Of a DNA stretch of 39,203 bases, positions 16,005-25,587 are shown in pieces. How positions within the stretch are numbered: the stretch's first letter is position 1; every line of letters begins with the position of its first letter. The stretch is from Acidobacteriota bacterium (GTDB taxonomy: Bacteria > Acidobacteriota > Holophagae > Acanthopleuribacterales > Acanthopleuribacteraceae): positions 1-39,203 of the forward strand of contig JASJCB010000096.1 in assembly GCA_030066195.1 (NCBI GenBank), in the 5' to 3' direction. The notes beneath the pieces were generated by a model. That model worked only from the letters and a program-made list of their open reading frames with translations, made no database searches and was not told the origin of the DNA. The translations under genes and the position numbers were made by a program.

Positions 16005-19000
16005 ATGAACCGTCGAATTGGAATTGTCTTTATCATTCTTATGATCATCGCCGCCTTGTTGATCTGGTTTCTCCTTTCACGTTCGCCGGATAAAGTCGGC
16101 GCCGGCGGCACGGCTGCCGTATCGATAACGACTGAAAGTGCCGACATGCCGGTGCCCTCTGAAGCAGCCGCATCTCAACTCGAGGCTGAACCGGCTGATC
16201 TGAAGCCGGCAAAGCAGATTGCGAACCGGCAAATCGAGTTGGAAGGGCAGGAAAAGGATGCTGATAGGAATAAGGACAACCTGGTTTTCGGCCGCGTCAT
16301 CTATAGGAGTAGCGGTCGGGCTGTAGCCGGTGCAACCGTCCGCATGGGTCACTCGGCAAGTCAAGACGGCTACCGGGCTGTCTCCGATGCCGAGGGTAAT
16401 TTTCGCCTTAGCGGAGTTTCCAACGGCCATTACCACCCGACAGCAGTCAAGGGCAACCTGGTCTCTTACGCCAATGATCGCGATGTTCAGCATATCGATA
16501 TCAAGGACGGCCGCCGCGGCCCGATCATCCTGGAACTGGTTCCCGCCGAACCCTTTACCGTTCAGGTATTAGCCGAATCCGACAATCGTCCCTTGGCCGG
16601 TGTCTCCGTTTTTTCCGGCGGCTCGGTTTTCTTTTCCGAAAAAACCGATGAACAGGGGCTGGCCGTACTGAACCTGTCGCCCGGTACATGGAGCCTGATC
16701 GCCGTGGCCGACGGTTATGCTCGCGCCGAACGTCTGGTCAGTCATCGAGGAGCCGCCAAAAAGCCTTACATCATACGCCTGGCCGAGGGCGGCGCCCTTT
16801 TCGGTAGGGTTAGCGACGAGCTGGAAATTCCCCTGGCAGATGTACGCGTCAGCGCCAATACTAAAGGACGCTGGTTCAATACCCGAAGCGGGCCGGACGG
16901 CAGCTTTCGAATTAACGGCATTCCCTTCGATACTATTTTCAGGGTCAACGCCAGTCGTGAATACTATCACCGCGCGGAACAAACCGGTTTTAAAGTCAAC
17001 ATCGAAGACCCGGAACAAGAAGTCAACCTGATCATGACGCCCATCGAAGAAATTACCCTGAAGGTTCGCGGCCAGGTAGTGGATGAATTGGATGATCCCG
17101 TGGCGAACGCTCTGGTCAAAGCCGGTTGGGGGTCGGAATCGCAATCTGATGAAACCGACGAAAACGGGCGCTTCGAGTTCGCCGAGTTGCAAGTCGGGAA
17201 AGATATCGGTTTCAGTTTCGAGGTGTCCGCGGAAGGTTACGGGCCCCTTCGCAAGAGCCAACCGGTTCAGGACTCGAAGCAAATTGAGGTTAAGCTGACC
17301 CTGAGTCCGGCATCCTGGTTGCAGGGTCGCGTGGTGGATGAACGCGGCGAGCCCGTCGAGGGCGCCGATCTGCGCATCACCTATGACACCGGCGGCAGCC
17401 TGCCTCAATCCAAAACCGAAACCGATGGTTCGTTTGCCCTGGAGAACCTGCCTAAGAAGATCGAATTGAATGTTTCCAAACCCGGTTATGCCCCCCATCA
17501 TTCCTCACCGGAATTGAACTTAGACGATTTGGAAATCGTGCTCAAGAGTTCCGGTGACATTGAGGGTCGGGTGATCGACACCGAAACCGGCGCCCCGGTG
17601 CGCGACTTCAATGTTCGGGTTCGCGGTTCAGTCAGCCGTCCGAACTGGAGAAAGCAAGGTATCGATCACCAAACCGACGACGGTCGCTTCAGCCTGAAAG
17701 GATTGCGCCGGGAAGCCAGACACCTGGTGATCGAGGCCAAAGGTTATCAGACGGGTGTCTTCGAAGATATTATGCCCGAGGTGTCTCCCGAAACGCTAAC
17801 TTTTGAATTACGCAAGGGTGGCTTTTCCCTGGCCGGTCGCGTGGTGGACGAAAGGGGCAACGGACGTCCGGCTGTGCCGGTGAGACTGCTGTTATTGGAC
17901 CCGAAGATCGACCACACCAACCATCAACACATGCTGAAGCACGATCCAAACTCCGAAAAGGTGGTGGAGCAGCGTACCGCAACTACTGACAGCGCGGGTT
18001 ATTACCTTTTCGAGAGCGTTCCGGCAGTGATGCGCGCCGACCTGGTGGTATACACGAAAGGGTTGGCCTTTACACAGCTTCAAGACGCCTTCAGGGGTAA
18101 CGAGGAGAATCGGCAAGACCTGTTGATGACGGTTCCCGAGGCCGCCTCCATCCAAATAGAAATCAACCCCAAGGTCATTTCGTCTTGCAATTTCAATATC
18201 AATGCCAGGGGCTCGCTCCCGTTCCACGACTATGGGAAACTGATCGGAGAAATTACCGAGGTCAACTTCGATTCGCTGAACGCGGGTACCTACCACCTCA
18301 AAATCAGGCTTCATGATTCGAACAATGTGAACTACCTAGAGAAATTCGAACTGGAGACCGGCGAGCACGTTACCTTCCGTTATGGTTTCGACGAGCATTT
18401 CGCTGTTCGCGGACATGCCTTCTCGCGTAATCAACCGGCGGCAAATCGAAGACTTTCCTTGAAGGCGATTCCAGACGGCTTCTATTCATCCCTGATCCTG
18501 GATGACGAGGGCTGGTTCGAATTCTTGAAGGTTCCAACCGGTACCTACCAACTGATTTTGGGCGCCGGCAAGGAGGAACAAGATTACGGTCGGCCAAGCG
18601 GCGCCGATCCGATCGATATTGAACTGAGCACGGGTGATATCGAGCGCGTTTTCGACTTTTCCGGTTATGGTCATGTCTTTGGAAGCACCCGAGACAATTT
18701 TGAAACCATCAATCTCAGCGGTAATATCGGCGAAATATACGTTAATAGAGCCTACAAAACGAAGGGTCTCAAAATATTTAAATTTTTGGATCTCCGTCCA
18801 GGAACCTATCGCCTGGAAGGTTCCCAGCCCGACGGATCGGTTTTGCTTGCCGAGTTCACGATGCCGGCGGATCGCTCAGACCTGGACCTTGGCGAGGTTG
18901 GCGAAAAGATGGACGGCAAGCTCTTGGTAACCATTGTCAACCAAACCGCAAAGCCGGGTTCGACCGTCCTCCTGAATTTCTATAGTGAGGGCTCTTCGGC

Positions 19001-19448
19001 CGACAAACCCGTGACCTATCGGCATGTCAAAACCGACGAGCCGGTTTTGTTGGAAGGCCTGCCGCAAGGATCGATGACCATTAAGCCCGGTCAATACCCG
19101 GCAGTTCAGTTCTCGCCTTCCTCCCATGCCGTGGAGATAGGCGCGGGTACGCCCGAGGTGCAATTCGAAATGAAAGGGCGGACCATCCTTTACTTCTCGA
19201 GCAAGGACTACCTTCTCGATTTCGTTTCGGCTCGCATGAGCCGTGCCGACGGAACCGTTTTACCCTTTTCCTATATGGACCGGTCCCAAATCGGCGAGGA
19301 CATGGAAGAAGGCATGTACGCAAAAGGCGGCTTCTACAAAAACCTTCCGCCGGGAGAGTGGACTTTGACGGTGGTGACCGTGGACAATGATACCCTTTCG
19401 CGGGCGGTCACTTTGGAACCGGGGGAAACCGCCCGGATCGAGTTTTAG
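16005..19448 (+). CDS. Membrane-anchored protein with about eight carboxypeptidase-regulatory-like domains
   Basis: This 1147-aa protein begins with a signal anchor (IGIVFIILMIIAALLIWFLL, residues 5-24), then a charged, probably disordered linker to about residue 90. The rest is a string of Ig-like beta domains of the carboxypeptidase regulatory type. Each opens with GRV(V/I)-(D)-x(3)-G-x-P(V)-x-(G/N)A and closes with D-x-(D/E)G-x-F-x-(L/I)-x-(N/G)L-P. Clear copies start near residues 93, 184, 265, 352, 437, 519, 603 and 800. Such modules bind peptides or glycans, or act as spacers. No peptidase catalytic motif is visible, so it is probably a periplasmic or surface scaffold. It diverges from a TonB-dependent receptor, and its stop overlaps the convergent sensor-kinase stop by 4 nt. 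Confidence 0.85.
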   Translation: MNRRIGIVFIILMIIAALLIWFLLSRSPDKVGAGGTAAVSITTESADMPVPSEAAASQLEAEPADLKPAKQIANRQIELEGQEKDADRNKDNLVFGRVIYRSSGRAVAGATVRMGHSASQDGYRAVSDAEGNFRLSGVSNGHYHPTAVKGNLVSYANDRDVQHIDIKDGRRGPIILELVPAEPFTVQVLAESDNRPLAGVSVFSGGSVFFSEKTDEQGLAVLNLSPGTWSLIAVADGYARAERLVSHRGAAKKPYIIRLAEGGALFGRVSDELEIPLADVRVSANTKGRWFNTRSGPDGSFRINGIPFDTIFRVNASREYYHRAEQTGFKVNIEDPEQEVNLIMTPIEEITLKVRGQVVDELDDPVANALVKAGWGSESQSDETDENGRFEFAELQVGKDIGFSFEVSAEGYGPLRKSQPVQDSKQIEVKLTLSPASWLQGRVVDERGEPVEGADLRITYDTGGSLPQSKTETDGSFALENLPKKIELNVSKPGYAPHHSSPELNLDDLEIVLKSSGDIEGRVIDTETGAPVRDFNVRVRGSVSRPNWRKQGIDHQTDDGRFSLKGLRREARHLVIEAKGYQTGVFEDIMPEVSPETLTFELRKGGFSLAGRVVDERGNGRPAVPVRLLLLDPKIDHTNHQHMLKHDPNSEKVVEQRTATTDSAGYYLFESVPAVMRADLVVYTKGLAFTQLQDAFRGNEENRQDLLMTVPEAASIQIEINPKVISSCNFNINARGSLPFHDYGKLIGEITEVNFDSLNAGTYHLKIRLHDSNNVNYLEKFELETGEHVTFRYGFDEHFAVRGHAFSRNQPAANRRLSLKAIPDGFYSSLILDDEGWFEFLKVPTGTYQLILGAGKEEQDYGRPSGADPIDIELSTGDIERVFDFSGYGHVFGSTRDNFETINLSGNIGEIYVNRAYKTKGLKIFKFLDLRPGTYRLEGSQPDGSVLLAEFTMPADRSDLDLGEVGEKMDGKLLVTIVNQTAKPGSTVLLNFYSEGSSADKPVTYRHVKTDEPVLLEGLPQGSMTIKPGQYPAVQFSPSSHAVEIGAGTPEVQFEMKGRTILYFSSKDYLLDFVSARMSRADGTVLPFSYMDRSQIGEDMEEGMYAKGGFYKNLPPGEWTLTVVTVDNDTLSRAVTLEPGETARIEF

Positions 19449-20704
19449 CCCGGAAGACTCACTCGAATCTCCGTTCCCCGTTCGCCGTTGGGACCGGCGG
19501 CAATGGTTCCGCCGTGGGCGTCGACGATGCGTTTGCAAAGATTCAGGCCCAGACCGTAGCCGCTGCCATGCCCCCGTGCCGGGTCCAGTTTGACGAATGC
19601 CTCGAAGATGCGTTCAACATTTTCCGGCGGGATTCCCGGGCCCGAATCGGAAACGGACAGGCGAACATGCGTCTCGGTTTTTTCCGCTGATATAACCACG
19701 GGTTGATCGGTTTCAGCCGAGAACTTGAGACCGTTATCCACCAGGTTGCGCAAGAGCACGGTCATCAGGGCTTCATCGGCTTCTACTTCTACCGGGCCGT
19801 CGATGGTCGAGACAACGCCCGGCTTGCGGTCGCCGAAAGCCGCTGTCACCTGCTCGGCCAGGGTTTTCAGATCCAGCTGATTGCGATTGAGAGCGTCGGT
19901 CATGGCGCTGATGCGTTCACGCTCCAATAGAACCGTGATCAGCGATTGCATTTCCTCCACGTTGCGCGCAATGGTTCGATGCTTCCCGTCTTCCGGCAAC
20001 AAAGCCAGGGCTACCTTGATCCGAGCCAGGGGCGATCGCAACTCGTGACTGACATCGCCCAACAGACGCTCGCGATCGTGGATCATACGGTCTACCCGCT
20101 CCGTCATCTCGTTGAAAGCCTCGGCTACCTGACCGATTTCGTCGCGACGAACCACGGGTACGCGCGTTTTAAAATCGCCCCGGGCCACCGCCTCCACGCC
20201 GGCCCGCAACCAGCGCAACGGTTTCAACTGCTTGCGTTGAAATAGCCAGGTGCCGCCGATAAACAAGGCCAGCAGGGTCAAGTGAATGAGAAAAACTTGA
20301 AACTGACCCTCGATGCGGTCTTCCATGCTCCAGAAATAGGATACTTGCGGCATGCCCGGCTTGTGGTGATCTACCCGATAGACAGGCGGGCGAACGGAAC
20401 GCAGGTCTTTCGGCGTGGTTGGTTCGCCGGCCGTATCGAAGGCGACCGTCCGCCCCTTCCAAGTGACGATCATGGCCACCCGATGGTTCCTGGCCATGAA
20501 CCTCGCCAATTCGATATCGCCGGAAGCGGCCAGATGTTCGGTAAGACTCTTGCTATAACCCGACAGCGTGCGTTGGATCATATGCTGCGTGTAGAGATTA
20601 TTCATGAAGATAAAGAAGACCGTGGCCAAAAGAATCACGCCCGCCATCAGGAGCACGTTGGCAACGGTCATCTTGGAAACAAGGCTGACGGGTTGACGGC
20701 TCAT
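19445..20704 (-). CDS. Sensor histidine kinase, HAMP type (CpxA/EnvZ-like)
   Basis: The chosen ATG at 20704 lies 4 nt after the response-regulator stop and gives 419 aa. Residues 10-33 form the first membrane helix (ANVLLMAGVILLATVFFIF), a periplasmic sensor follows to about 140, a second helix (LTLLALFIGGTW) precedes a HAMP linker, and the phosphoacceptor H-box reads GDVSHELRSPL near residue 217. The ATPase end carries the N-box (LVDNGLKFS), DSGPGIP and GSGYGLGLNLCKRIV. All key catalytic elements are present, so it should autophosphorylate and pass phosphate to the adjacent OmpR-type regulator. Being last in the operon with the efflux genes suggests it senses an exported compound or envelope stress; the ligand is unknown. 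The ribosome site is weak, implying coupling. Confidence 0.92.
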   Translation of the reverse strand: MSRQPVSLVSKMTVANVLLMAGVILLATVFFIFMNNLYTQHMIQRTLSGYSKSLTEHLAASGDIELARFMARNHRVAMIVTWKGRTVAFDTAGEPTTPKDLRSVRPPVYRVDHHKPGMPQVSYFWSMEDRIEGQFQVFLIHLTLLALFIGGTWLFQRKQLKPLRWLRAGVEAVARGDFKTRVPVVRRDEIGQVAEAFNEMTERVDRMIHDRERLLGDVSHELRSPLARIKVALALLPEDGKHRTIARNVEEMQSLITVLLERERISAMTDALNRNQLDLKTLAEQVTAAFGDRKPGVVSTIDGPVEVEADEALMTVLLRNLVDNGLKFSAETDQPVVISAEKTETHVRLSVSDSGPGIPPENVERIFEAFVKLDPARGHGSGYGLGLNLCKRIVDAHGGTIAAGPNGERGTEIRVSLPG

Positions 20705-20708
20705 ATCC

Positions 20709-21392
20709 CTACCCCGCGAACAGATAGCCGGCGCCCCGGATGGTTTTGATATAGCGAGGCGACCTGGAATCCTCGCCCAATTTGTGGCGCAGGCGGCTGA
20801 TGAGCATGTCGATGGAGCGATCGAAGATCTCGGCATCGGCGCCGCGAAGTTCCTGCAACAGGATCTCGCGGCTCATCACCCGACCGGGCCGCTCCATCAG
20901 CATGCGCAGCAGGGCGAACTCGGTAGAGGTAAGCTCCAGGTCCTCTCCGGCAAGTGCGGCCCTGAAGCTGTTCGGCTCCAGGCTGAGATCGCCGTGCGTC
21001 AGGGTTTCGGCATCTCCCCCCGGCGAAACGCGTCGCAAAACGGTCTCGATACGGGCCACCAGTTCCCGAGGTTCGAAGGGCTTGGGGATGTAATCATCCG
21101 CGCCCAACTCAAGACCCACGATACGGTCGGTAACCTCACCGCGCGCCGTCAGCATGATGATGGGAACAGCATCACGCGCTCGGATTTCCCGGCACAGGGT
21201 CATGCCGTCCTTGCCGGGAAGCATCACATCCAGAATCAGCAGGTCGGGCCGTTCCTGACGGAACATGCGCAAACCCTCGGCTGCATGGGCCGCGACGCGC
21301 AGATGGTGACCGAAGCGCCGGAAGTATTCCTGAAGCAGCGCGGTCAGTTCGGTGTCGTCGTCGATCATCAACAGGCGATGCGCACGCGCCAT
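20709..21392 (-). CDS. OmpR/PhoB-family response regulator
   Basis: The start at 21392 gives 227 aa and has GAGGAG 7 nt upstream; its A overlaps the stop of the upstream permease gene (TAATG). The receiver domain (1-115) shows the acidic pair in MIDDDTE, the phosphoacceptor Asp near residue 54 in LILDVMLPG, the T in MLTARG and the Lys in PKPFEPREL. The C-terminal winged helix (about 130-225) includes LELTSTEFALLRML and DMLISRLRHKLG, with the RSPRYIKTIRGAGYLF end typical of the family. It pairs with the kinase that follows 4 nt later. The likely target is its own operon's promoter near 25540-25620, where palindromes occur; that is inference. Confidence 0.94.
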   Translation of the reverse strand: MARAHRLLMIDDDTELTALLQEYFRRFGHHLRVAAHAAEGLRMFRQERPDLLILDVMLPGKDGMTLCREIRARDAVPIIMLTARGEVTDRIVGLELGADDYIPKPFEPRELVARIETVLRRVSPGGDAETLTHGDLSLEPNSFRAALAGEDLELTSTEFALLRMLMERPGRVMSREILLQELRGADAEIFDRSIDMLISRLRHKLGEDSRSPRYIKTIRGAGYLFAG

Positions 21393-22594
21393 TATTTGCT
21401 CCTCAAGGCAACGATCGGGTCGAGCCGGGCCGCTCGCCAGGCTGGATATGCGCCGAAAGCCAGGGCGATGACCAAGGATAGCACAAAGGGCTGCCATACC
21501 GCGTCCCAGCTCAGTCGGGCGGGCCATTGCGTCCACGAGGAAGCCATGACGATGCCGCAGGCGCCCATGACCAGACCCAAGACGCCGCCGATCAAGGCTA
21601 CCAACAGGGATTCCACCAGATACTGCACCATAATGTGACGCGACCGAGCACCCAGCGCCAGTTGCAGGCCGATTTCAGTGCGGCGTTCGCGCACGGAAAG
21701 CAACGACACCGACAGCAGGCCCACGCCGCCCAATCCCAACGCCAGTCCGGCCAGTCCGCCGATCATGCGCCGAAAGGAAGCGCCGTTTTCGGATTGAACC
21801 GCCAATAGCGCCGTCTGATCGACGATTTTGAAATCGACCGTCTGGTGCCGGTTGCGCAATAGGTCGGTCAGGGCCTCGGTAGTTGATTTCAACAGGTCCT
21901 TGGAGGCTACCTGGACGAAGATACGCGTCAAGTAATCCACATTGTAGACGCGTCGCTGGGCCGTGGTTACCGGTACCACGATCTGATCGTCCTCATTGCC
22001 TCCAAGGGGGTTCGTGCCCTTGCCCTCCAGCACGCCGATGATGGTGAAGGGAATCCTGCCGACCAATAGGGTCTCGCCGATGGGTCGCTCGCCCATGAAG
22101 AGTTCCCGAACGATCTGGTCGCCCACCACCGCCACACGACGGCCACCGCAGACATCCTCCTCGTCGATAAAACGCCCGCCCTTGACCACGTGGTTCTTGG
22201 TGATGCGGTATTCGGGGGTCGTGCCGTTGACGGTGGCGTTCATGGTACGGCCGCCCCACCGCAGGTTGCGCGTACCGGAAATTACCGGCGAGACGGCCTC
22301 GATGCCGGGCAATTGCCGGGCGACGGCCTCGCTGTCGGCGGTAACCAATGTGTTCACATATCTTCCCGTGCCGCGCAGGGCATTGGTTTCGCTCATCCAG
22401 GCGTTGACGGTCAGCAGGTTGCGGCCCATCTTTTCAATGGTGTCCTGCAATGCCTGACGCGCACCCGCGCCCAGGCCCAACAATACGGCCACTGCCGTAA
22501 TGCCCACCGCCATCCCGCTCACTGACAAAAGGGTGCGCAGGCGAGCCCGCAACAGGGCCCGCACCGCTAATCGTAAGATACGGAACCAGGTCAT
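21392..22594 (-). CDS. FtsX/MacB-type ABC transporter permease (second)
   Basis: The start at 22594 overlaps the stop of the first permease (ATGA) and gives 400 aa; the reading frame extends further upstream but only as overlap with that gene. Architecture is MacB-like: one N-terminal membrane helix (LLSVSGMAVGITAVAVLLGLGAG split near residues 20-45), a large periplasmic MacB_PCD domain to about 270 containing the GTNPLGGNEDD loop, then three C-terminal helices. The motif RTEIGLQLALGA in the cytoplasmic loop is the FtsX-family coupling segment that meets the ATPase. It is fused to no ATPase domain. With its neighbour it probably forms a heterodimeric mechanotransmission pump working with the HlyD-type adaptor. 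Confidence 0.92.
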   Translation of the reverse strand: MTWFRILRLAVRALLRARLRTLLSVSGMAVGITAVAVLLGLGAGARQALQDTIEKMGRNLLTVNAWMSETNALRGTGRYVNTLVTADSEAVARQLPGIEAVSPVISGTRNLRWGGRTMNATVNGTTPEYRITKNHVVKGGRFIDEEDVCGGRRVAVVGDQIVRELFMGERPIGETLLVGRIPFTIIGVLEGKGTNPLGGNEDDQIVVPVTTAQRRVYNVDYLTRIFVQVASKDLLKSTTEALTDLLRNRHQTVDFKIVDQTALLAVQSENGASFRRMIGGLAGLALGLGGVGLLSVSLLSVRERRTEIGLQLALGARSRHIMVQYLVESLLVALIGGVLGLVMGACGIVMASSWTQWPARLSWDAVWQPFVLSLVIALAFGAYPAWRAARLDPIVALRSK

Positions 22595-23784
22595 CGCAGC
22601 GCCGCTACCGGGTCCATTCGAGCCGCGTGCCGGGAGGGCCAAATTCCGGCAAGGATGCCCACGACCACTGCCGCGGCCAGACCCAACCCGACCGCCGTAG
22701 CGGAAACCGGCATGGGCACATCCACGCGCGCACTGATCACGGCCAGTACCCCCAGGCCAAGGACAATGCCTGCCAGTCCCGAGACCAGGGTCACCATGAA
22801 GGCTTCCATCAGGAACTGACGGCTGACCTGACCGTCTGTAGCGCCCACGGCTTTGCGGAGACCGATTTCGGGGATGCGTTCCTTGACCGCCATCAGCATG
22901 ATGTTGGCAATCACGATCGCGGCCACCAAAAGGGCAATCGCCGCGACCAGCGGAAGATACAGGCTGAAAACCTTATTGGCGCGGGCCACCATCTTCTTGA
23001 TCAGCATGGGCGTGAACAGGGAGAAATCGTTGTCCTCGCCGTCAGCCAATGCGTGTTGTTGCCGCAATACGGCTTCCACCCTTTCGGCAACGTCTTCCAC
23101 GTACTTTGCCTCGGTCACGCGTAACTTGGCGAAATTGATATAGTCCACATTGGCAATGCGGCGCATCATGGTGGAGATGGGCACGTGAATCTCGTCATCG
23201 CGATCCTCACCGTGCGGGTCCGAGCCCTTGGGCTCCAAGATGCCGATTACGCGATAGGGTACGCCGTCCAGTTGGATGCTTTGATCCAGCGGATCGTCAT
23301 CACCGAACAGGATGTCGGCGGTTTTGTAACCCAGCAGCGCTACCCGGGCGGATGCTTTAACGTCGGAGGCATCCAGGCTTCTGCCGCCGGTAACCCCACG
23401 TTCCCATACCAGTTCGGCATGTTCGCTATGTCCGCGCACCAACACGGGGTGATATTCGCTTCGATATTGAGCGGTCTTGCGCCTCATCAGAGACGGGTCC
23501 CAGGCCTCGATCTCGGGGCAAGCCGCCTGTACGGCTTCCAGGTCTTCCAGCTTCAAGGTCGTGCGCGGCCCGTCCGCACTGAAACCCGTCGTGACCATGA
23601 TATTGGTAGCATCGAAGAACTGCTTCATCTTGTTCATGATATTGGCTTCCATACCCGCGCCGTAGGAACGGATGACCACCAACACGGCCACGCCCACCAC
23701 CACGCCGATGCTCATCAGAAAGGTACGCAACTTGTAGCGCCACATCATGCGAATACTGCCGGCCATCACCTTGCCGTTTTTCAT
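22591..23784 (-). CDS. FtsX/MacB-type ABC transporter permease (first)
   Basis: This 397-aa permease starts at the ATG at 23784, overlapping the ATPase stop (ATGA), with GGGAGGTG upstream. It has an N-terminal helix (FLMSIGVVVGVAVLVVI), a periplasmic domain with the GSDPHGEDRDDE loop characteristic of MacB periplasmic cores, and three C-terminal helices. The coupling motif RIPEIGLRKAVGATD lies near residue 310. It differs clearly in sequence from the second permease, so the pair looks like an ancient duplication specialised into a heterodimer rather than a recent copy. Substrates of this class include lipoproteins, macrolides, peptides and siderophores; none can be assigned. Confidence 0.92.
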   Translation of the reverse strand: MKNGKVMAGSIRMMWRYKLRTFLMSIGVVVGVAVLVVIRSYGAGMEANIMNKMKQFFDATNIMVTTGFSADGPRTTLKLEDLEAVQAACPEIEAWDPSLMRRKTAQYRSEYHPVLVRGHSEHAELVWERGVTGGRSLDASDVKASARVALLGYKTADILFGDDDPLDQSIQLDGVPYRVIGILEPKGSDPHGEDRDDEIHVPISTMMRRIANVDYINFAKLRVTEAKYVEDVAERVEAVLRQQHALADGEDNDFSLFTPMLIKKMVARANKVFSLYLPLVAAIALLVAAIVIANIMLMAVKERIPEIGLRKAVGATDGQVSRQFLMEAFMVTLVSGLAGIVLGLGVLAVISARVDVPMPVSATAVGLGLAAAVVVGILAGIWPSRHAARMDPVAALR

Positions 23785-24470
23785 GCGACACCTCCCACGG
23801 GTTGCGCCGGCTCTTCTGCCAAAATACCCTCGTTCATCGTCAATACGCGTCCGGCCCGGGCAGCCAACGCGGCATCATGGGTAATGAAGATGATGGTGCG
23901 CCCGCTCTCGTTCAGTTCCTGGAACAAGGCCATGATGCCGGCACCGGACTCGCGATCCAAATTGCCCGTGGGTTCATCGGCCAGGATGATTTCCGGATCA
24001 TTGACCAGGGCGCGGGCAATGGCGACGCGTTGTTGCTGACCGCCGGACAATTCGGCGGGCGTATGGGTCATGCGGTCCTGCAAACCGACACGGCACAGGG
24101 CTTGCGCGGCGCGATCACTGATGTTGTCGGTATCGGCGTAGACCAGGGGCAGTTCCACATTCTCCAGGGCGGTAGTGCGCGGCAGCAGGTGAAACTGCTG
24201 GAACACGAAACCGATCTTCTTATTGCGCAGGGAGGCCAACCGGGCGTGCGGCAGGTTGGAAACGGGCTCACCACCCAGGAGATAATTCCCCGAATCGGGC
24301 CGATCCAACAAACCCAAAATGTTCATCAGGGTTGATTTTCCCGACCCGGACGGCCCCACCACGGCGGTAAACTCGCCCGGCTCTATGTTCAGGTCTACCG
24401 ATTTCAACACGTCCAGCCGGGGCTCCCCCGGTCGTTCGTAAGACTTGCAAATACCACGACACTCGATCAT
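23781..24470 (-). CDS. MacB/LolD-type ABC transporter ATPase
   Basis: This 229-aa ATPase has Walker A GPSGSGKST near residue 40, Q-loop FVFQQFHLLP, signature LSGGQQQR, Walker B IILADEPTGNLD with the catalytic Glu, and the H-loop in IIFITHD. The LSGGQQQRVAIARAL and DEPTGNLD wording is typical of the LolD/MacB/FtsE group that powers FtsX-like permeases. It starts 24 nt after the adaptor gene with GAGAGG upstream, and its stop overlaps the first permease's start. In MacB the ATPase and permease are fused; here they are separate and one ATPase serves two permeases. Confidence 0.95.
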   Translation of the reverse strand: MIECRGICKSYERPGEPRLDVLKSVDLNIEPGEFTAVVGPSGSGKSTLMNILGLLDRPDSGNYLLGGEPVSNLPHARLASLRNKKIGFVFQQFHLLPRTTALENVELPLVYADTDNISDRAAQALCRVGLQDRMTHTPAELSGGQQQRVAIARALVNDPEIILADEPTGNLDRESGAGIMALFQELNESGRTIIFITHDAALAARAGRVLTMNEGILAEEPAQPVGGVA

Positions 24471-24494
24471 CTCAACCTCTCATGGAATGAATCT

Positions 24495-25538
24495 TCAATT
24501 AACCTGTACGACCTCGCCCTCGGCAAGCCCGTCCAGAACCTCGGCGGAGCGGTTGGTGCGCCAACCGATGCGAACGATTTGTTCCTGCCAGCTGTCGCCG
24601 CGTTTGACCATCACATATTGCCGGCCGTCGCGACGCCGCAGGACCTCGCGGGGCACGGTCAGGGCGCCTTCGCGTCGATCCATGACCAGGCGTACATGGG
24701 CCGTCATTTCGGGCCGGGGCGTAGTCTCCGGCGGCGTTTTGAAACGCAGCACCACTACGTAATTGACAACACTACCTTGAATTTCCGCCTTGGGTTGAAT
24801 CGCCGTCACCTTTGCCGAAAACGCTTTATCGGGATAGGTGTCCACGCTGAAAGTCGCCTCCTGGCCGATAAAAATCCGGCCGATATCGGTCTCATCCACG
24901 TAGGCGCGCACTTCCAGGCGGGACAGATCGACGATGGTCACGAACTTGGGCGCGGCAAAGGCGGCGGCCACGGTTTCGCCCTCCCGCGTGGAGATATCGG
25001 CAATCACCCCGCGTATGGGGGCCGTGATACGCGTATAGCCCAAATCGATACGCGCCGAGCGCAAACGCGCCTCGGCCAGTTCCACCCGAGCCCGGGCCAC
25101 CTTCAAATCGCCTCGCGCGCTGTCCAGCTCCTGGGGCGTGGCCAACCCCTTCCCGGCAAGGGCCGCGATCCGCCGCTCCGAGCTTTGGGACAGTTCCCAT
25201 TGAGCCCGAGCCAAAGCCAGATCGGCTTCCGATTGGGCCACCAGCGCTTCGAAACCGATAGGGTCCAAGACAGCCAGAAGATCACCGGCCTCAACCTGAT
25301 CACCAACGCGCACCGGTAACTCGCGCACCATACCGGAAACCCGAGAACCCACCTCGATCTCGGCGCCGACAACGGGCCGAATGACGCCGGTGGCCGTCAC
25401 GGTCCGATCGAGGGTCTGCCGGGAGACGCGAACGGTCTCGAAGGAAGCTTCAACGGGCGCGGAGGTCCTACTGGTCAGCGCAAACCAACCCGCGGCGCCG
25501 ATTGCTGCAATGATGACTAAACTTAAGACACGCTTCAT
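24495..25538 (-). CDS. HlyD/MacA-type periplasmic adaptor
   Basis: The ATG at 25538 (AGAGG 5 nt upstream) is preferred over an in-frame GTG at 25544 and gives 347 aa. An N-terminal membrane anchor (VLSLVIIAAIGAAGWFAL) is followed by a biotinyl-lipoyl-like half (RVSGMVRELPVRVGDQVEAG), a helical hairpin of about 80 residues (ARAQWELSQSSERRIAALAG and after), the second lipoyl half (APIRGVIADISTREGETV) and a beta-barrel plus membrane-proximal domain. This is the order in MacA and related fusion proteins, which bridge an inner-membrane ABC permease to an outer-membrane channel. No TolC-like gene is in the window, so the channel must be supplied from elsewhere. It is the first gene of the six-gene operon. 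Confidence 0.92.
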   Translation of the reverse strand: MKRVLSLVIIAAIGAAGWFALTSRTSAPVEASFETVRVSRQTLDRTVTATGVIRPVVGAEIEVGSRVSGMVRELPVRVGDQVEAGDLLAVLDPIGFEALVAQSEADLALARAQWELSQSSERRIAALAGKGLATPQELDSARGDLKVARARVELAEARLRSARIDLGYTRITAPIRGVIADISTREGETVAAAFAAPKFVTIVDLSRLEVRAYVDETDIGRIFIGQEATFSVDTYPDKAFSAKVTAIQPKAEIQGSVVNYVVVLRFKTPPETTPRPEMTAHVRLVMDRREGALTVPREVLRRRDGRQYVMVKRGDSWQEQIVRIGWRTNRSAEVLDGLAEGEVVQVN

Positions 25539-25587
25539 TATCACCTCTCGACATAGGTGAATCTAGCGGCGCTGTTTAGCAGGGGTT

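Noticed and set aside
16005..19448. Metallocarboxypeptidase
   Set aside because: Only the regulatory-like Ig-type modules are present; no zinc-binding HxxE catalytic domain is visible.
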